64,000 nt of DNA from Rhodocyclaceae bacterium (GCA_008080565.1 VIKE01000037.1:1-64000); one strand, 5' to 3'. Positions 8,686 to 17,491 are shown, numbered from the stretch's first letter. Numbers and translations: made by a program. The notes: generated by a model from the letters alone, not told the origin.

Positions 8686-9393
8686 ATGAATACACGCATC
8701 CTGCTAGTCGAAGACGACGAACGCCTGGCCGAACTGACGGCTGAATACCTGACCAAGAACGACATGCAAGTCAGCATCGAGCCCCGCGGCGACACCGCCG
8801 AGGCGCGTATTCTGGCCGAGCAGCCCGACCTGGTCATTCTTGACGTGATGCTGCCCGGCAAGGACGGCTTCGAAGTCTGCCGCGCCGTCCGACCACAGTA
8901 TCGCGGCGTGATCCTCATGCTGACGGCGCGCGACGAGGACTTCGACCAGATTCTCGGCCTCGAAATGGGCGCTGACGATTACATCGCCAAACCGGTCCAG
9001 CCGCGCGTCCTGCTCGCCCGCATCAAGGCCCTGCTGCGGCGTCTGCCGACGGCCGGCGAAGCTGGCAGCAACAGCGAATCGGAGAGCATGGTCTTCGGCC
9101 AGTTCAAGATCAGCCAGGCGACGCGTACTGCCTCGCTCTCCGGGCAGACCATCGACCTGACCACCGCCGAGTTCGACCTGCTCTGGCTGCTCGCCTCGCA
9201 CGCCGGCAATGTGCTGTCGCGTGACGATCTGTTGCAGGAGCTGCGCGGCATCGGCTTCGACGGGCTGGATCGCTCGATCGATGCCCGCATCTCCCGCCTG
9301 CGCAAAAAGCTGAACGACGACCCGGAAAATCCGACACGCATCAAGACCGTGCGCGGCAAGGGTTACCTTTTCAGCAAGCATGACTGGAACTGA
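8686..9393 (+). CDS. OmpR-family response regulator, RstA-like
   Basis: This 235-residue regulator starts MNTRILLVEDDERLAELTAEYL. The receiver has Asp in LVILDVMLPGKDGFEVCR, Thr in LTARDEDF and Lys in YIAKPVQP. The C-terminal winged helix runs from about residue 135, with LTTAEFDLLWLLASHAG and SIDARISRLRKKL. The N-terminal block, including DMQVSIEPRGDTAEA, closely resembles E. coli RstA. It overlaps the sensor kinase start by 14 bp. The tandem direct repeats in the promoter downstream of the kinase (10784-10840) have the 10-11 bp spacing typical of this family's operators, so it is the best candidate to bind there (inference). Confidence 0.9.
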   Translation: MNTRILLVEDDERLAELTAEYLTKNDMQVSIEPRGDTAEARILAEQPDLVILDVMLPGKDGFEVCRAVRPQYRGVILMLTARDEDFDQILGLEMGADDYIAKPVQPRVLLARIKALLRRLPTAGEAGSNSESESMVFGQFKISQATRTASLSGQTIDLTTAEFDLLWLLASHAGNVLSRDDLLQELRGIGFDGLDRSIDARISRLRKKLNDDPENPTRIKTVRGKGYLFSKHDWN

Positions 9394-10769
9394 ACCCGAA
9401 GCCGGGGCGGCAAGGCCGAAGGAAAAGAACGAGGGTCTGGCCCGCTCGCTGATCCGGGTTGCCTTGCCGCGCTGGCGCGGCAAGCGCTACAGCCTGTCCA
9501 AGCTGTTCTTCAATTTCTACCTGCTGGCCATGGGCTCCTTCGTCGCCATTGCCTTCACCGCCGACTTCGTCATTTCCACTGCCCAGCGCGGCATTACCGA
9601 CGACTACGCGCGCCGTTTCATGCGCGGCACGATCACCCTGATCGAGGATGAACTCTTCCGTCAGCCGCGCCGCGAGTGGCAAAAGCGGCTCAAGGAAATC
9701 GACGACAAGTTTTCCTACAAACTGGGCATCGTCGAGCGCATGAGCCTCGACCGCATGCTGACACCCAGCCAGGTCATCAAACTCGACGCCGGTGACATCG
9801 CCATCGACCACGACGGCGACATCATGTACCACCGCCTCGGCACTTCCAGCCAAGTGCTGGTGGTCGGCCCGCTCGCCGCCAACCGCAACCCCGAGTTGAA
9901 GGACCGCCTGCCCCTCGAACTGCGGCTGCGCCTGCTGACCTGGAGCCTGATCGGACTTATTTTTGCAGTTGCGCTGTGGTTCTGGATTCGCCCGGTCTGG
10001 CGCGATCTCGAAGGCCTGCGCCAGACCGCGCTCGACCTTGGCGACGGCCATTTCGATGCCGTTTCGCCGCCTGTCCGCACGCAGCTTTTCGCACCGCTCT
10101 CCGACACGATGAACAGCATGGCGGAGCGGATCCGTCAGTTGCTTGCCACCCACCGCGAGCTTTCCTGCGGCATTTCGCACGAATTGCGCACGCCGATCGC
10201 CCGCATGCGCTTTGCCCTGGAAATGCTCTCCGAAACCGAGCAACGAGAAGAACGCGAACGCCTGTGGGCGATGATGGAAGCCGATCTCGACGAACTCGAC
10301 CACGGAAGCGCATTTTTCCAGCGTCAAGCTGGCCGAGTGGTTGACCGACGAGGTCGATTCCGTCCGCCTGCTCGGCCGCAAGCTTGATGTCACGGTCAAT
10401 ACCGAAAAACTGCCGGAAAACCTGTTCGTCGACCTCGACCGCAAGGCCATGCCCTATGCCTTGCGCAACCTGCTGCGCAACGCCTTCAAGTACGCTGCCA
10501 CGCGAATCTCGGTCGATGCCGAGCAAGTCGGTGAAACCATCCGGATACACGTCGACGACGACGGCATCGGCATCCCGCCGGAAGAGCGCGAACACATCTT
10601 CTCGGCCTTCACCCGCCTCGACCGTTCGCGCGACCGGTCGACCGGAGGCTACGGCCTCGGCCTGGCCATCGCCCGTCGCGTTCTCGAACTGCATGGCGGC
10701 ACCGCTACGGCCGACGCCTCGCCACTCGGTGGCGCCCGCTTCACGCTGACCTGGAAAGGCCGCCAATAG
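9380..10769 (+). pseudogene. RstB-like sensor histidine kinase, frameshifted in the HisKA domain
   Basis: This is a membrane sensor kinase partner of the preceding regulator. Transmembrane segments lie near residues 45-65 and 190-210 with a periplasmic domain between them. A HAMP-like linker follows, then the His box CGISHELRTPIARMRF near residue 265. After EADLDELD (about base 10300) the frame breaks. The other frame continues as EAHFSSVKLAEWLTDEVDS and carries intact N, G1 and G2 boxes (ALRNLLRNAFKYA, DDGIGIPPEE, GGYGLGLAIARRV), ending at 10769. About 15-20 residues that normally follow the His box (the LTYAR-type segment) are missing, so a short deletion is inferred. As written, the kinase lacks its ATPase half. 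Confidence 0.85.
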
Positions 10770-10783
10770 GCGATTTCGGCGGC

Positions 10784-10868
10784 GTCACAAAGCGTCACAC
10801 AAGATCAAAACCTGTTACCTCCAAGCCACGCTTGCGCCACAGACGCAGGTCCGGTGCGTCCCTAGAAT
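10784..10868 (+). promoter_or_regulatory. Tandem-repeat activator site and promoter of the tiny-gene pair
   Basis: Pentamers GTCAC (10784), GTCAC (10794), GTTAC (10814), GCCAC (10825) and GCCAC (10836) lie at 10-11 bp or 20 bp steps, as in OmpR/PhoB-type operators. The block GTTAC, 16 bp, CGCCACAGACGC (10835-10846), 16 bp, TAGAAT (10863-10868) is repeated with identical spacing at 18680-18734. No good -35 hexamer precedes TAGAAT, which fits activator dependence. Confidence 0.65.
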
Positions 10869-10875
10869 GCGAGGC

Positions 10876-11031
10876 ATGGAAGCAAACCAATCCCATCAAG
10901 AGGACAACAAGGAAATGATCAAAATGAACATCAAACAATTCATCGAAGCCACCCGCCACTACCTGTTCGAACTGGCTACTGCCCAAGTCCAGCCGGCACT
11001 GGTCCCGATTCCCGTCCGCGCGGATCGCTGA
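10876..11031 (+). CDS. 51-residue protein of unknown function
   Basis: A short ORF follows the RstAB-like genes, beginning MEANQSHQEDNKEM and ending PIPVRADR. Internal ATGs (for example MIKMNIKQF) could be the real start and would give 35-38 residues. The middle, IKQFIEATRHYLFELATAQ, would form an amphipathic helix. I recognise no family. Support comes from its placement directly after a well-formed promoter, its 1-base stop/start overlap (TGATG) with the next tiny gene, and normal codon use. It may be a small membrane-surface protein in an RstA-type regulon (inference). Confidence 0.55.
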   Translation: MEANQSHQEDNKEMIKMNIKQFIEATRHYLFELATAQVQPALVPIPVRADR

Positions 11032-11210
11032 TGGCCTTTGCGGACAACCTGCCGATCAGCGAATCACTCGGTGTCTTCATTGGCATCACGGGATTCGACT
11101 GGCTGTCGGAAGGTCAGGCTGAACCGCTCAAGGCCGCTGTTACCGCAGTTGCTGCCGGCGCACTCATCGCCGTTGCCCGCTACTGGCTGAAGAAACACCG
11201 ACGAGACTGA
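11031..11210 (+). CDS. 59-residue single-pass membrane protein, unknown
   Basis: The start ATG overlaps the stop of the preceding tiny gene, so the two should be coupled. The protein starts MAFADNLPISESLG and holds the segment GITGFDWLSEGQAEPLK. It then has an Ala/Val-rich helix (AAVTAVAAGALIAVARYW) and a basic tail KKHRRD, typical of a small inner-membrane protein with the C-terminus inside. No family recognised. A double hairpin terminator follows 17 bp later. Confidence 0.6.
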   Translation: MAFADNLPISESLGVFIGITGFDWLSEGQAEPLKAAVTAVAAGALIAVARYWLKKHRRD

Positions 11211-11226
11211 ACCGATTTACCCTCCT

Positions 11227-11288
11227 CTCGAATTTCCCCCGATTCGAGAAACTCCCTGTTACCCCGCCCTCGTGGCGGGGTTTTTTTT
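11227..11288 (+). terminator. Double hairpin terminator after the tiny-gene pair
   Basis: A first stem CTCGAAT / ATTCGAG (11227-11248) is followed by CCCCGCC / GGCGGGG (11262-11280) and an 8-T run. The second is a classic intrinsic terminator. Confidence 0.92.
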
Positions 11289-11392
11289 GCCTTCGCAGCA
11301 ATATCCCTGTCTAATCACCCACTCGCCTTTTGGCCGTAACGCAGCAAGGTCATCATTTCCGACCAGTGAACACATTCTCGACCGGTAACCGC

Positions 11393-13430
11393 ATGAAGCA
11401 AGCCACTTTTCCCGCCACGCCGTTGTTGACGGGCGCCGACGCCGAACAGAAGCGCCAGCAGATCCTCGACTACTTTCACGCCACCTTCGACCGCTACGAG
11501 CAATTGTTCGAAGTGCTGACCTGCGACGAGGCTTACTACGTCAAACCGATTGCGCTGCGTCATCCGCTGATTTTCTACTTCGGCCATACCGCCACCTTTT
11601 TTATCAACAAGCTGGTGCTGGCCGGCTTGATCGAGCAGCGTATCAACCCGGGTTTCGAGTCGATGTTCGCCATCGGGGTCGATGAAATGAGCTGGGACGA
11701 CCTCAGTGATCAGCGTTACGACTGGCCGCGTGTCGATGAGGTGCGCGCCTATCGGCAAAGCGTGCGCGCCACGGTCGACCGGATAATTCGCACAAAATCG
11801 CTAACGCTGCCCATCGGCTGGGAAGATCCGTTCTGGATCATCATGATGGGCATTGAGCATGAGCGCATCCACCTCGAAACCTCGTCGGTGCTGATCCGCC
11901 AGCATCAGCTCAAATACGTGCAGAAACATCCGGCCTGGGCGCCCTGTCGCGATAGCGGTATTGCGCCGGAGAACGCGCTGGTAGACATTCCGGTGGCTGA
12001 ACTGCGCCTCGGCCGCGACCGCAGCAACCCGAAAATCTACGGCTGGGACAACGAATTCGGCCGTCACGAGGCGTCGACCGCAGCCTTCCAGGCCAGCCGT
12101 TATCTGGTGTCGAACCACGAGTTTCTCGCCTTCGTCGAGGCCGGCGGCTATGCCGACGATTCACTGTGGCCGGAGGAAGGTTTGGCCTGGAAGAAATTCG
12201 CCAAGGCCGAGCACCCGACTTTCTGGATCAAGGATGGCACGCAATGGCGCCTGCGCCTGATGCTCGAAGAAATCGCCATGCCTTGGGACTGGCCAGTCGA
12301 AACCAATTATCACGAGGCCAAGGCTTTCTGTAACTGGAAGGCACGCGAGAGTGGTCAGACCGTGCGTCTGCCGAGCGAGGATGAATGGCATGCACTGCGC
12401 CAGTTCGCCGGCATTGCCGACCTGCCCGACGAGTTGCACGCCAGCCCGCCAGCCAACATCGGCCTGAGCCATGAGGCGTCGAGCTGCCCGGTCAATCGTT
12501 TTGCGCACGGCCCGCTCTTCGACGTCATCGGCAATGTCTGGCAATGGCTGGAAACGCCGATCTACCCGTTCGCCGGCTTTGAAGTCCATCCGATTTACGA
12601 CGATTTCACGACGCCGACTTTCGACGAGCCACTTCTTCCAGCACGCCGGTTTCCGCTATGTCGTGGCCGATGCGATGGCAACCCAGCCGACTTCACACTA
12701 CGAAACCGACCGGCTGATTTCGGAATACATCGAATTCCATTACGGCGACGACTATTTTGGCGTCGCCAATTTCCCGAAAACACTGGCCCAACTGGCCATC
12801 GAAACGATGGGCGACAAGCCGGCCGGCAAGGCGCTCGATCTCGGCTGCGCCACCGGCCGGGCGACTTTCGAACTGGCCCGCCATTTCGATCAGGTCACCG
12901 GCATCGACTTCTCGGCCCGCTTCATCGGCGTTGGCACGCAACTGGCGGAACAAGGCCGGCTGCGCTACACGCTGACCGAAGAAGGCGAACTGGTCAGCTA
13001 CAAGGAATGCTCACTGGGCGCATTGGGTCTGGGCGACGTCGCGGCCAAGGTCGAGTTCTTCCAGGGTGACGCCTGCAACCTCAAGCCGGTTTTCTCAGGC
13101 TACGACCTTATCCTGGCCGCCAACCTGATCGACCGCCTGTACAGCCCGGCGCTCTTCCTCAAAACCGTCCATGAACGCCTGAACCCGGGCGGGCTACTGA
13201 TGCTGACCTCGCCCTACACCTGGCTGCCGGAACACACCAAACGTGAGGAATGGATCGGCGGCTTCAAGAAGGATGGCGAGAACTTCACCACCTTCGATGG
13301 CCTGAAAGCCATGCTGGGCGAGCATTTCCGTCTGGTGCGCGGACCTGAAGCAGTGCCTTTTGTCATTCGTGAAACGAAACGCAAATTCCAGCACACGCTG
13401 TCGGAAGTCACCGTCTGGGAGCGAATTTAG
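11393..13430 (+). pseudogene. ovoA: Ovothiol biosynthesis enzyme OvoA, frameshifted between its two halves
   Basis: OvoA makes 5-histidylcysteine sulfoxide and then methylates the imidazole on the way to ovothiol. The N-terminal DinB/EgtB-type half starts at the ATG at 11393. It shows a three-His iron site candidate (FYFGHTATFF near residue 65 and the HERIHLE motif near residue 165) and a formylglycine-enzyme-like region ending FEVHPIYDDFTTPTFD. At about base 12628 the frame breaks. The next frame resumes with HFFQHAGFRYVVAD and continues into a SAM methyltransferase (LDLGCATGRATFELA) ending at 13430. Roughly 25-30 residues usually present at the join (the GGSW-containing part) are missing, so a deletion is inferred. 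The N-terminal product alone would end with about 110 unrelated residues. Confidence 0.85.
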
Positions 13431-13440
13431 CCGACTGATA

Positions 13441-13461
13441 CGGCCTGAGAACCTCAGGCCG
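13441..13461. terminator. Hairpin at the ovoA / sigma-factor convergence
   Basis: A perfect 9-bp stem CGGCCTGAG / CTCAGGCCG has loop AAC. It overlaps the last codons of the sigma-factor gene. There is no clear T-run, so it may be an mRNA 3'-end stabiliser rather than a full terminator. Confidence 0.55.
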
Positions 13462-14023
13462 CTTCGCCAAACCAGTTGGCACCGAGGCAGGCGCGCAGGG
13501 CCAGCCGTGCCCGGTGCAGTTGTACCCAGCAGTTGTTGGTAGTGATGCCCAGGGTCTGGCAGATTTCGTCGGTATCGAACCCAAGCACTTCGCGCATGGT
13601 GAAAATCCGTCCACTGGCTTCCGGCAGGCGATAAAGACAGGCCTCGAAGACCTCCCAGAACTGCTTGTTTTCCATGGCTTGCTGCGGCGTTTCCCATTCT
13701 GATGGGCGGGTGTCTTCGGCCCAGTGCTCGCGGTCGTTGAAATAGCCTTGCAAATTTTCATCATTTTCCGGGTTGACCGTCGCATTCTCGCGAACACGAC
13801 CACGCAGCACATCGACGATCTTGTTTTTGAGGATGGAGAGTACCCAGGTGCGCAGCGATGAACGCGACGCGAACTTTTCGCGTCCGCCCAGGGCGCCGGC
13901 CAGCGCCTCCTGCACGGCATCCTCGGCCTGCGCCTGGTTGCGTAGCTGCATGTCGGCGAAACGCAACATGTCGCGGCGCAGGCTTGTGAGAAACTCAGGG
14001 TCGTGCAAGGGGTCAGAAGCCAT
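13454..14023 (-). CDS. ECF RNA polymerase sigma factor
   Basis: This 189-residue protein has region 2 at residues 15-80 (LRFADMQLRNQAQAEDAVQE, FASRSSLRTWVLSILKNKIVD) and region 4 at about 130-180 (LYRLPEASGRIFTMREVLG, TDEICQTLGITTNNCWVQLHRARLALRACL). This is the subtype with a longer acidic linker between regions 2 and 4, often found with MNIO/DUF692 operons. It is divergent from the small zinc-finger protein and the hvf genes. The promoter at 14071, repeated at 17492, is its likely target (inference). A stretch of its linker coding resembles a decayed 36-bp repeat (13751-13782) but the match is weak. Confidence 0.92.
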   Translation of the reverse strand: MASDPLHDPEFLTSLRRDMLRFADMQLRNQAQAEDAVQEALAGALGGREKFASRSSLRTWVLSILKNKIVDVLRGRVRENATVNPENDENLQGYFNDREHWAEDTRPSEWETPQQAMENKQFWEVFEACLYRLPEASGRIFTMREVLGFDTDEICQTLGITTNNCWVQLHRARLALRACLGANWFGEAA

Positions 14024-14070
14024 GGCAACTCGATCAGGTTATGGCGAAGAATCATACTTTAAAAAAAATT

Positions 14071-14100
14071 TGTAAGGTTTTTATGACCGCCCCGACTAAT
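14071..14100 (+). promoter_or_regulatory. ECF-type promoter of the hvf operon
   Basis: TGTAAGGTTTTT (from 14071) and CGACTAAT (14093-14100) lie 22 bp start to start. The same two elements with the same spacing precede the thioredoxin gene at 17492. The promoter lies in the divergent gap next to the ECF sigma gene. Confidence 0.75.
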
Positions 14101-14141
14101 TGAGCAGGCCACCAAGCCGGACACGTAAAACAGGAACTGAA

Positions 14142-14321
14142 ATGATCAGCTGCAAGGAATCCACCCGCCTCGCCTCGTTACAACTGGAACGCCCGCTCAG
14201 CCTTTGGGAGCGCCTCCAGTTTCGGTTTCACCTGGCGTTTTGTGTGGGTTGCCGACGGGCTGAAAAGCAGTTCGAGTTCATGCGTCAGGCGACGAGTGCC
14301 TGGATGAGTCACAAAGACTGA
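14142..14321 (+). CDS. Small zinc-finger anti-sigma-like protein
   Basis: This 59-residue protein begins MISCKESTRLASLQLERPL. It carries a His-x3-Cys-x2-Cys cluster (HLAFCVGC) near residues 31-38, the zinc-binding ASD/zf-HC2 pattern of anti-sigma factors, with an additional Cys at position 4. It has no transmembrane segment and ends in a charged helix. It lies between the ECF promoter and hvfA, so it is probably the first gene of that operon and the partner of the divergent sigma factor. Function is inferred from the motif and place; it is shorter than most anti-sigma factors. Confidence 0.7.
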   Translation: MISCKESTRLASLQLERPLSLWERLQFRFHLAFCVGCRRAEKQFEFMRQATSAWMSHKD

Positions 14322-14353
14322 TCCAACCAACCTCAATCTCAACGGAGAAAATC

Positions 14354-14680
14354 ATGAAAAAACAAAATCTAGTTTCACTGGCTGTCGGTTCCGCCTTCGC
14401 CGCCATTGCCCTGACCCCGGTCGCCCACGCCGCCGAAAACCCGTTTGGCGCGACCAAGCTCGAAGCCGGTTATCAGCTGGCCCAGGCCGACACCAAGATG
14501 AAGGACGGCAAGTGTGGCGAAGCCAAATGCGGTGCCGACAAGAAGGCCGCAGGCGAAAAGAAGATGAAGGACGGCAAGTGCGGTGAAGCCAAGTGCGGCG
14601 CTGACAAGAAGGCGGCCGGCGAAAAGAAGATGAAGGATGGCAAGTGCGGCGAGGCCAAGTGCGGCGCTGACAAGAAGTAA
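14354..14680 (+). CDS. HvfA-like low-complexity Cys-repeat precursor peptide
   Basis: This 108-residue protein has a signal peptide (residues 1-26, ending VAHAA). After a short spacer it holds nearly three copies of a 22-residue unit built around DGKCGEAKCGADKK, giving six Cys, all in KCG contexts. This is the pattern of HvfA/bufferin-type substrates, in which MNIO enzymes modify Cys residues to give copper-binding products. The next two genes are the matching maturation pair. A typical ribosome site (GGAGAA) precedes the ATG. Whether the Cys are modified here is inference from the family. Confidence 0.88.
   Translation: MKKQNLVSLAVGSAFAAIALTPVAHAAENPFGATKLEAGYQLAQADTKMKDGKCGEAKCGADKKAAGEKKMKDGKCGEAKCGADKKAAGEKKMKDGKCGEAKCGADKK
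14495..14677 (+). repeat. 66-bp coding tandem repeat in hvfA
   Basis: There are two full 66-bp units (14495-14560, 14561-14626) and one partial 51-bp unit (14627-14677). They encode near-identical residues but differ at third codon positions, showing selection on the protein. Confidence 0.9.
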
Positions 14681-14745
14681 TTTCTGCATCCGGCCGGCGG
14701 TGCAGGCTCTGGCCTGCCCGTCGCCCCCTTGCCAGGAGCAAGAGC

Positions 14746-15591
14746 ATGACACATCGTCCCCTTCGCGGCGCCGGTCTCGGCTTTCGCCGTGAGTTGATCG
14801 CCCCGCTCAAATCGCAGGTTCCGGAAGAAATCGCCTTCTTCGAACTCGCCCCGGAAAACTGGGCGGGCATGGGCGGCAAATCCGGCAAGGATTTGCGCCA
14901 TTTCACCGAACGCCACCCTTTCGTCTGTCACGGCCTGTCGCTGTCGCTGGGCGGCATTGCGCCACTGGACGTCGCGCTGCTCCGCCGGATCAAGGCCTTC
15001 ATGGCCGAACACGGCATCAGCCTCTACACCGAGCACCTCTCATGGTGCGCCGACGACAGCCACCTCTACGACCTGCTGCCGATCCCGATGACCAAAGAAG
15101 CCGTGAAATGGACTGCAGACCGCATCAGGCAGGCGCAGGACATCCTGGAAATGCGCATCGGCATCGAAAACGCCTCGTACTACGTCGCCCCGCCCGGCGC
15201 CGACATGAGCGAAACCGAATTCATCAGCCACATCATTCGCGAAGCCGACTGCCTGCTCCATCTCGATGTGAACAACATCTACGTAAACAGCCGGAATTTC
15301 GGCTTCGACCCGGTCGACTTCATGACCGCGCTGCCGCTCGAACGCACCTGCTACATCCACGTCGCCGGCCACTACGTCGAGCCGGACGGCCTGCTCGTCG
15401 ACACGCACGGCACCGAGGTCATCGACCCGGTCTGGTCGCTGCTCGAAACCGCCTACCGGCACACCGGCAACGTGCCGACCTGCCTGGAGCGCGATTTCAA
15501 TATTCCCGATCTTTCCCGGTTGACCGCAGAAGTCCGCACCATCGCCCGCCTGCAGTCCGCAATCCCGGCGACAGAAGCAAAGGCTGCATGA
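14746..15591 (+). CDS. HvfB-like MNIO-family (DUF692) multinuclear iron oxidase
   Basis: This 281-residue TIM-barrel protein of the DUF692/MNIO family modifies Cys residues of a precursor peptide. Family landmarks are in order: FELAPENW near residue 32, HGLSLSLGG near 63, YTEHLSW near 92, IENASYY near 143, HLDVNNIYVN near 170, YIHVAGH near 205, VDTHG near 220 and the ERDFNIP motif near 250. The His, Glu and Asp in these provide the iron ligands. It overlaps the next gene by 4 bp. Together with hvfA and hvfC it forms a complete modification system. Confidence 0.92.
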   Translation: MTHRPLRGAGLGFRRELIAPLKSQVPEEIAFFELAPENWAGMGGKSGKDLRHFTERHPFVCHGLSLSLGGIAPLDVALLRRIKAFMAEHGISLYTEHLSWCADDSHLYDLLPIPMTKEAVKWTADRIRQAQDILEMRIGIENASYYVAPPGADMSETEFISHIIREADCLLHLDVNNIYVNSRNFGFDPVDFMTALPLERTCYIHVAGHYVEPDGLLVDTHGTEVIDPVWSLLETAYRHTGNVPTCLERDFNIPDLSRLTAEVRTIARLQSAIPATEAKAA

Positions 15592-16352
15592 TGAGCACCC
15601 CGGATTTCCAGGATTTCCAGCGCGCCTTCGGGCGGCATATTCGCGACCCGCGACAAGCACCCCGGCCGGCCGGCGTTCCGGCCCGCCGCATGGCCGTTTA
15701 CAACGAATTGCTGTTCAACAATATCTGCGGCTTTCTCGACAGCTGCTTCCCGGTCAGCCGTGAAACGCTAGGTGAAAAACGCTGGCGCCGCCTGAACCGC
15801 AGCTTCTTCCGCGACTGGCCAAGCCACACGCCATGGTTCCGCGAGATACCGCGCGAATTCGTCCGCTATCTGGCCGAGGCAGAAATCAGCCAGCCGCTAC
15901 CCGCCTGGCTGGCCGAGCTGGCGCATTACGAATGGGCCGAACTGGCGCTCGACATCATGGATGTATCGACACCCGCACACGACCCGGCCGGCAATCTGCT
16001 GACCAAGCCGGTCGCCCTCAACCCGGCAATGCTGAGCCTGACCTATACTTGGCCAGTGCACCGCATCGGCCCGGATTACCGGCCGCGCAAGCCGCAGCCA
16101 ACCTGCCTTGCCGTCTATCGCGACACCAACGACGGCGTGCAATTCAGCCAGATCAACGCCGTCACCAGTCGCCTGCTGAGCCTGCTCGCCGCTACACCGA
16201 CCACCGGCGAAACCGCCATCCGCCAGATCGCCACCGAACTGCAACACCCCGCCCCCGAACAACTCCTCGCCCACGGCGCCGCGCTGCTCGACGATCTGCA
16301 CCGGCAGGGTATCGTGCTGGGCAGTTTGATCAGCGCGATTTCGTTGTCCTGA
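15588..16352 (+). CDS. HvfC-like DUF2063 partner protein
   Basis: This 254-residue protein starts with the DUF2063 DNA-binding-like domain (DFQRAFGRHIRDP, RMAVYNELLFNNICGFLDSCFPV) common to HvfC/BufC. Such proteins bind the MNIO enzyme and present the precursor peptide. A second, C-terminal domain holds LSLTYTWPVHRIGPDY. The start is at either of two adjacent ATGs (15588 or 15591), in both cases overlapping the hvfB stop, so translation is coupled. No DoxX-type fourth gene follows; the next gene is on the opposite strand. Confidence 0.9.
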   Translation: MMSTPDFQDFQRAFGRHIRDPRQAPRPAGVPARRMAVYNELLFNNICGFLDSCFPVSRETLGEKRWRRLNRSFFRDWPSHTPWFREIPREFVRYLAEAEISQPLPAWLAELAHYEWAELALDIMDVSTPAHDPAGNLLTKPVALNPAMLSLTYTWPVHRIGPDYRPRKPQPTCLAVYRDTNDGVQFSQINAVTSRLLSLLAATPTTGETAIRQIATELQHPAPEQLLAHGAALLDDLHRQGIVLGSLISAISLS

Positions 16353-16421
16353 GCGGGTTTTATTAGACAACAATCGGCCACGAGCAATCGCTGACCACTG
16401 TTTTCTCAAGCGGACAATCGA

Positions 16422-17222
16422 CTACTGCGTGTATGCTTCCGGCGTTATTCGGTTCGGGCACCGGTGAAAATTCGAGCCTGGCCCCTTTGATTTTGTTGCC
16501 GTCTGTCTCCTACGACGTGCGGCAACACTCAGAAGCCCCAACCCAGCCATCAGCAGCACGTAGGATTCCGGTTCCGGAACGGCGGCTACATCGCCAGGAC
16601 GAACAGCCCAGGCAAAGGATGAATTGCCTTGATAGCTACTGCGCTGGTTTCCTTTGTCGGTATAGAAGCGCCACGCATTGGGTGCCGGATTCTGCGAGGC
16701 CGCCGTACCCGACCAATAACTGAAACCCTGGAGATTCTTGACCGGCCCTAAGTTATTCTGACCATAAGTCTTGCCATTGCCGAAAATACCGTAATCCGAT
16801 TGTGCGATACCACTAGACGAGAGAAAACCCTTTAAACCCAAGTTCACGTAGTACATATAGCCCATTTCGCTATGTGGGCTGGTGATGTTGTAGCCAACAT
16901 CAGTGCTGCCGTTGTCCGCGAAGATGTAGTTCCAGTTCGCTCCATTCACCGGGCTATTGCTGGCCAGTCGCCAGTCGCTGTAGTTGACGTTGCGCACGCT
17001 GTCGTAAAAAGTCAGATTCGCCGCCCAGGTGTTGGCCGCATTCCAGTCCATCAATCCGTCGTTATCGTAACCACTGGTCTTGGCGTAGTTGGCATCCTGC
17101 AGCCACGTAACGTTAAGTACGTCATCGTAGAGCAGACCGCCACCACGGTCGTTTAACGCCGCTTGCGCGGCACCACTTGCTAGGACCAGAACAACAAATA
17201 TCGCGAGTGCCATTTGTTTCAC
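16422..17222 (-). CDS. PEP-CTERM secreted protein with a DUF1566-like domain
   Basis: This 266-residue protein has a signal peptide (VLVLASGAAQA) and a body with the WLQDANY...W..A..W...L pattern of DUF1566/Lcl-type proteins. The PEP-CTERM sorting signal is VPEPESYVLLMAGLGLLS, then AARRRRQ. A GTG at 17222, eight bases after GGGAGAGG, is the likely start. Oddly, 26 residues (TATKSKGP...) follow the Arg cluster, where the family normally ends within a few residues. The original stop seems to have been lost. The exosortase that would process it is not in the window. Confidence 0.82.
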   Translation of the reverse strand: MKQMALAIFVVLVLASGAAQAALNDRGGGLLYDDVLNVTWLQDANYAKTSGYDNDGLMDWNAANTWAANLTFYDSVRNVNYSDWRLASNSPVNGANWNYIFADNGSTDVGYNITSPHSEMGYMYYVNLGLKGFLSSSGIAQSDYGIFGNGKTYGQNNLGPVKNLQGFSYWSGTAASQNPAPNAWRFYTDKGNQRSSYQGNSSFAWAVRPGDVAAVPEPESYVLLMAGLGLLSVAARRRRQTATKSKGPGSNFHRCPNRITPEAYTQ

Positions 17223-17491
17223 TGCAACCTCTCCCTGACCAGATTTCCTAAGCAATTATGGAATTCAAATATTACGAAGCATTCAGTCTCAATGGATATT
17301 TTGTAGCCCGATTAGATTATTTGAAGGCCATGTCGAGTAATCGTAGTCAAGTGTCCCGCCTACGCTGCATTGCTGTCGCTGGAGTCTAAAAAACGGAGCT
17401 GTAGCAACGGGCACCTTTGAGCCATTCAGCCGATGTGATCGAACAGCCAGCAGCACGAATTCTCCACGGCTGAAGCCATTACCCGTTGCCT
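17223..17491. other. Intergenic stretch upstream of the ECF promoter
   Basis: The stretch is A/T-rich next to the PEP-CTERM gene (its promoter region) and has no ORF or clear hairpin I can support. It ends at the ECF-type promoter at 17492. Confidence 0.5.

Noticed and set aside
13751-13782. Repeat-like sequence in the linker of the ECF sigma gene
   Set aside because: The core reads CCGGGTTGACCGTCG with an extra G and only part of the A/T-rich half; too weak to count as a copy without a profile search.
15494-15529. A 36-bp stretch in the MNIO gene starting ATTTCAAT and ending CCGGTTGACCGCAG, matching both ends of the repeat family
   Set aside because: It encodes the ERDFNIP motif that is conserved throughout the MNIO family, and its middle does not match the repeat, so chance resemblance is more likely than insertion.
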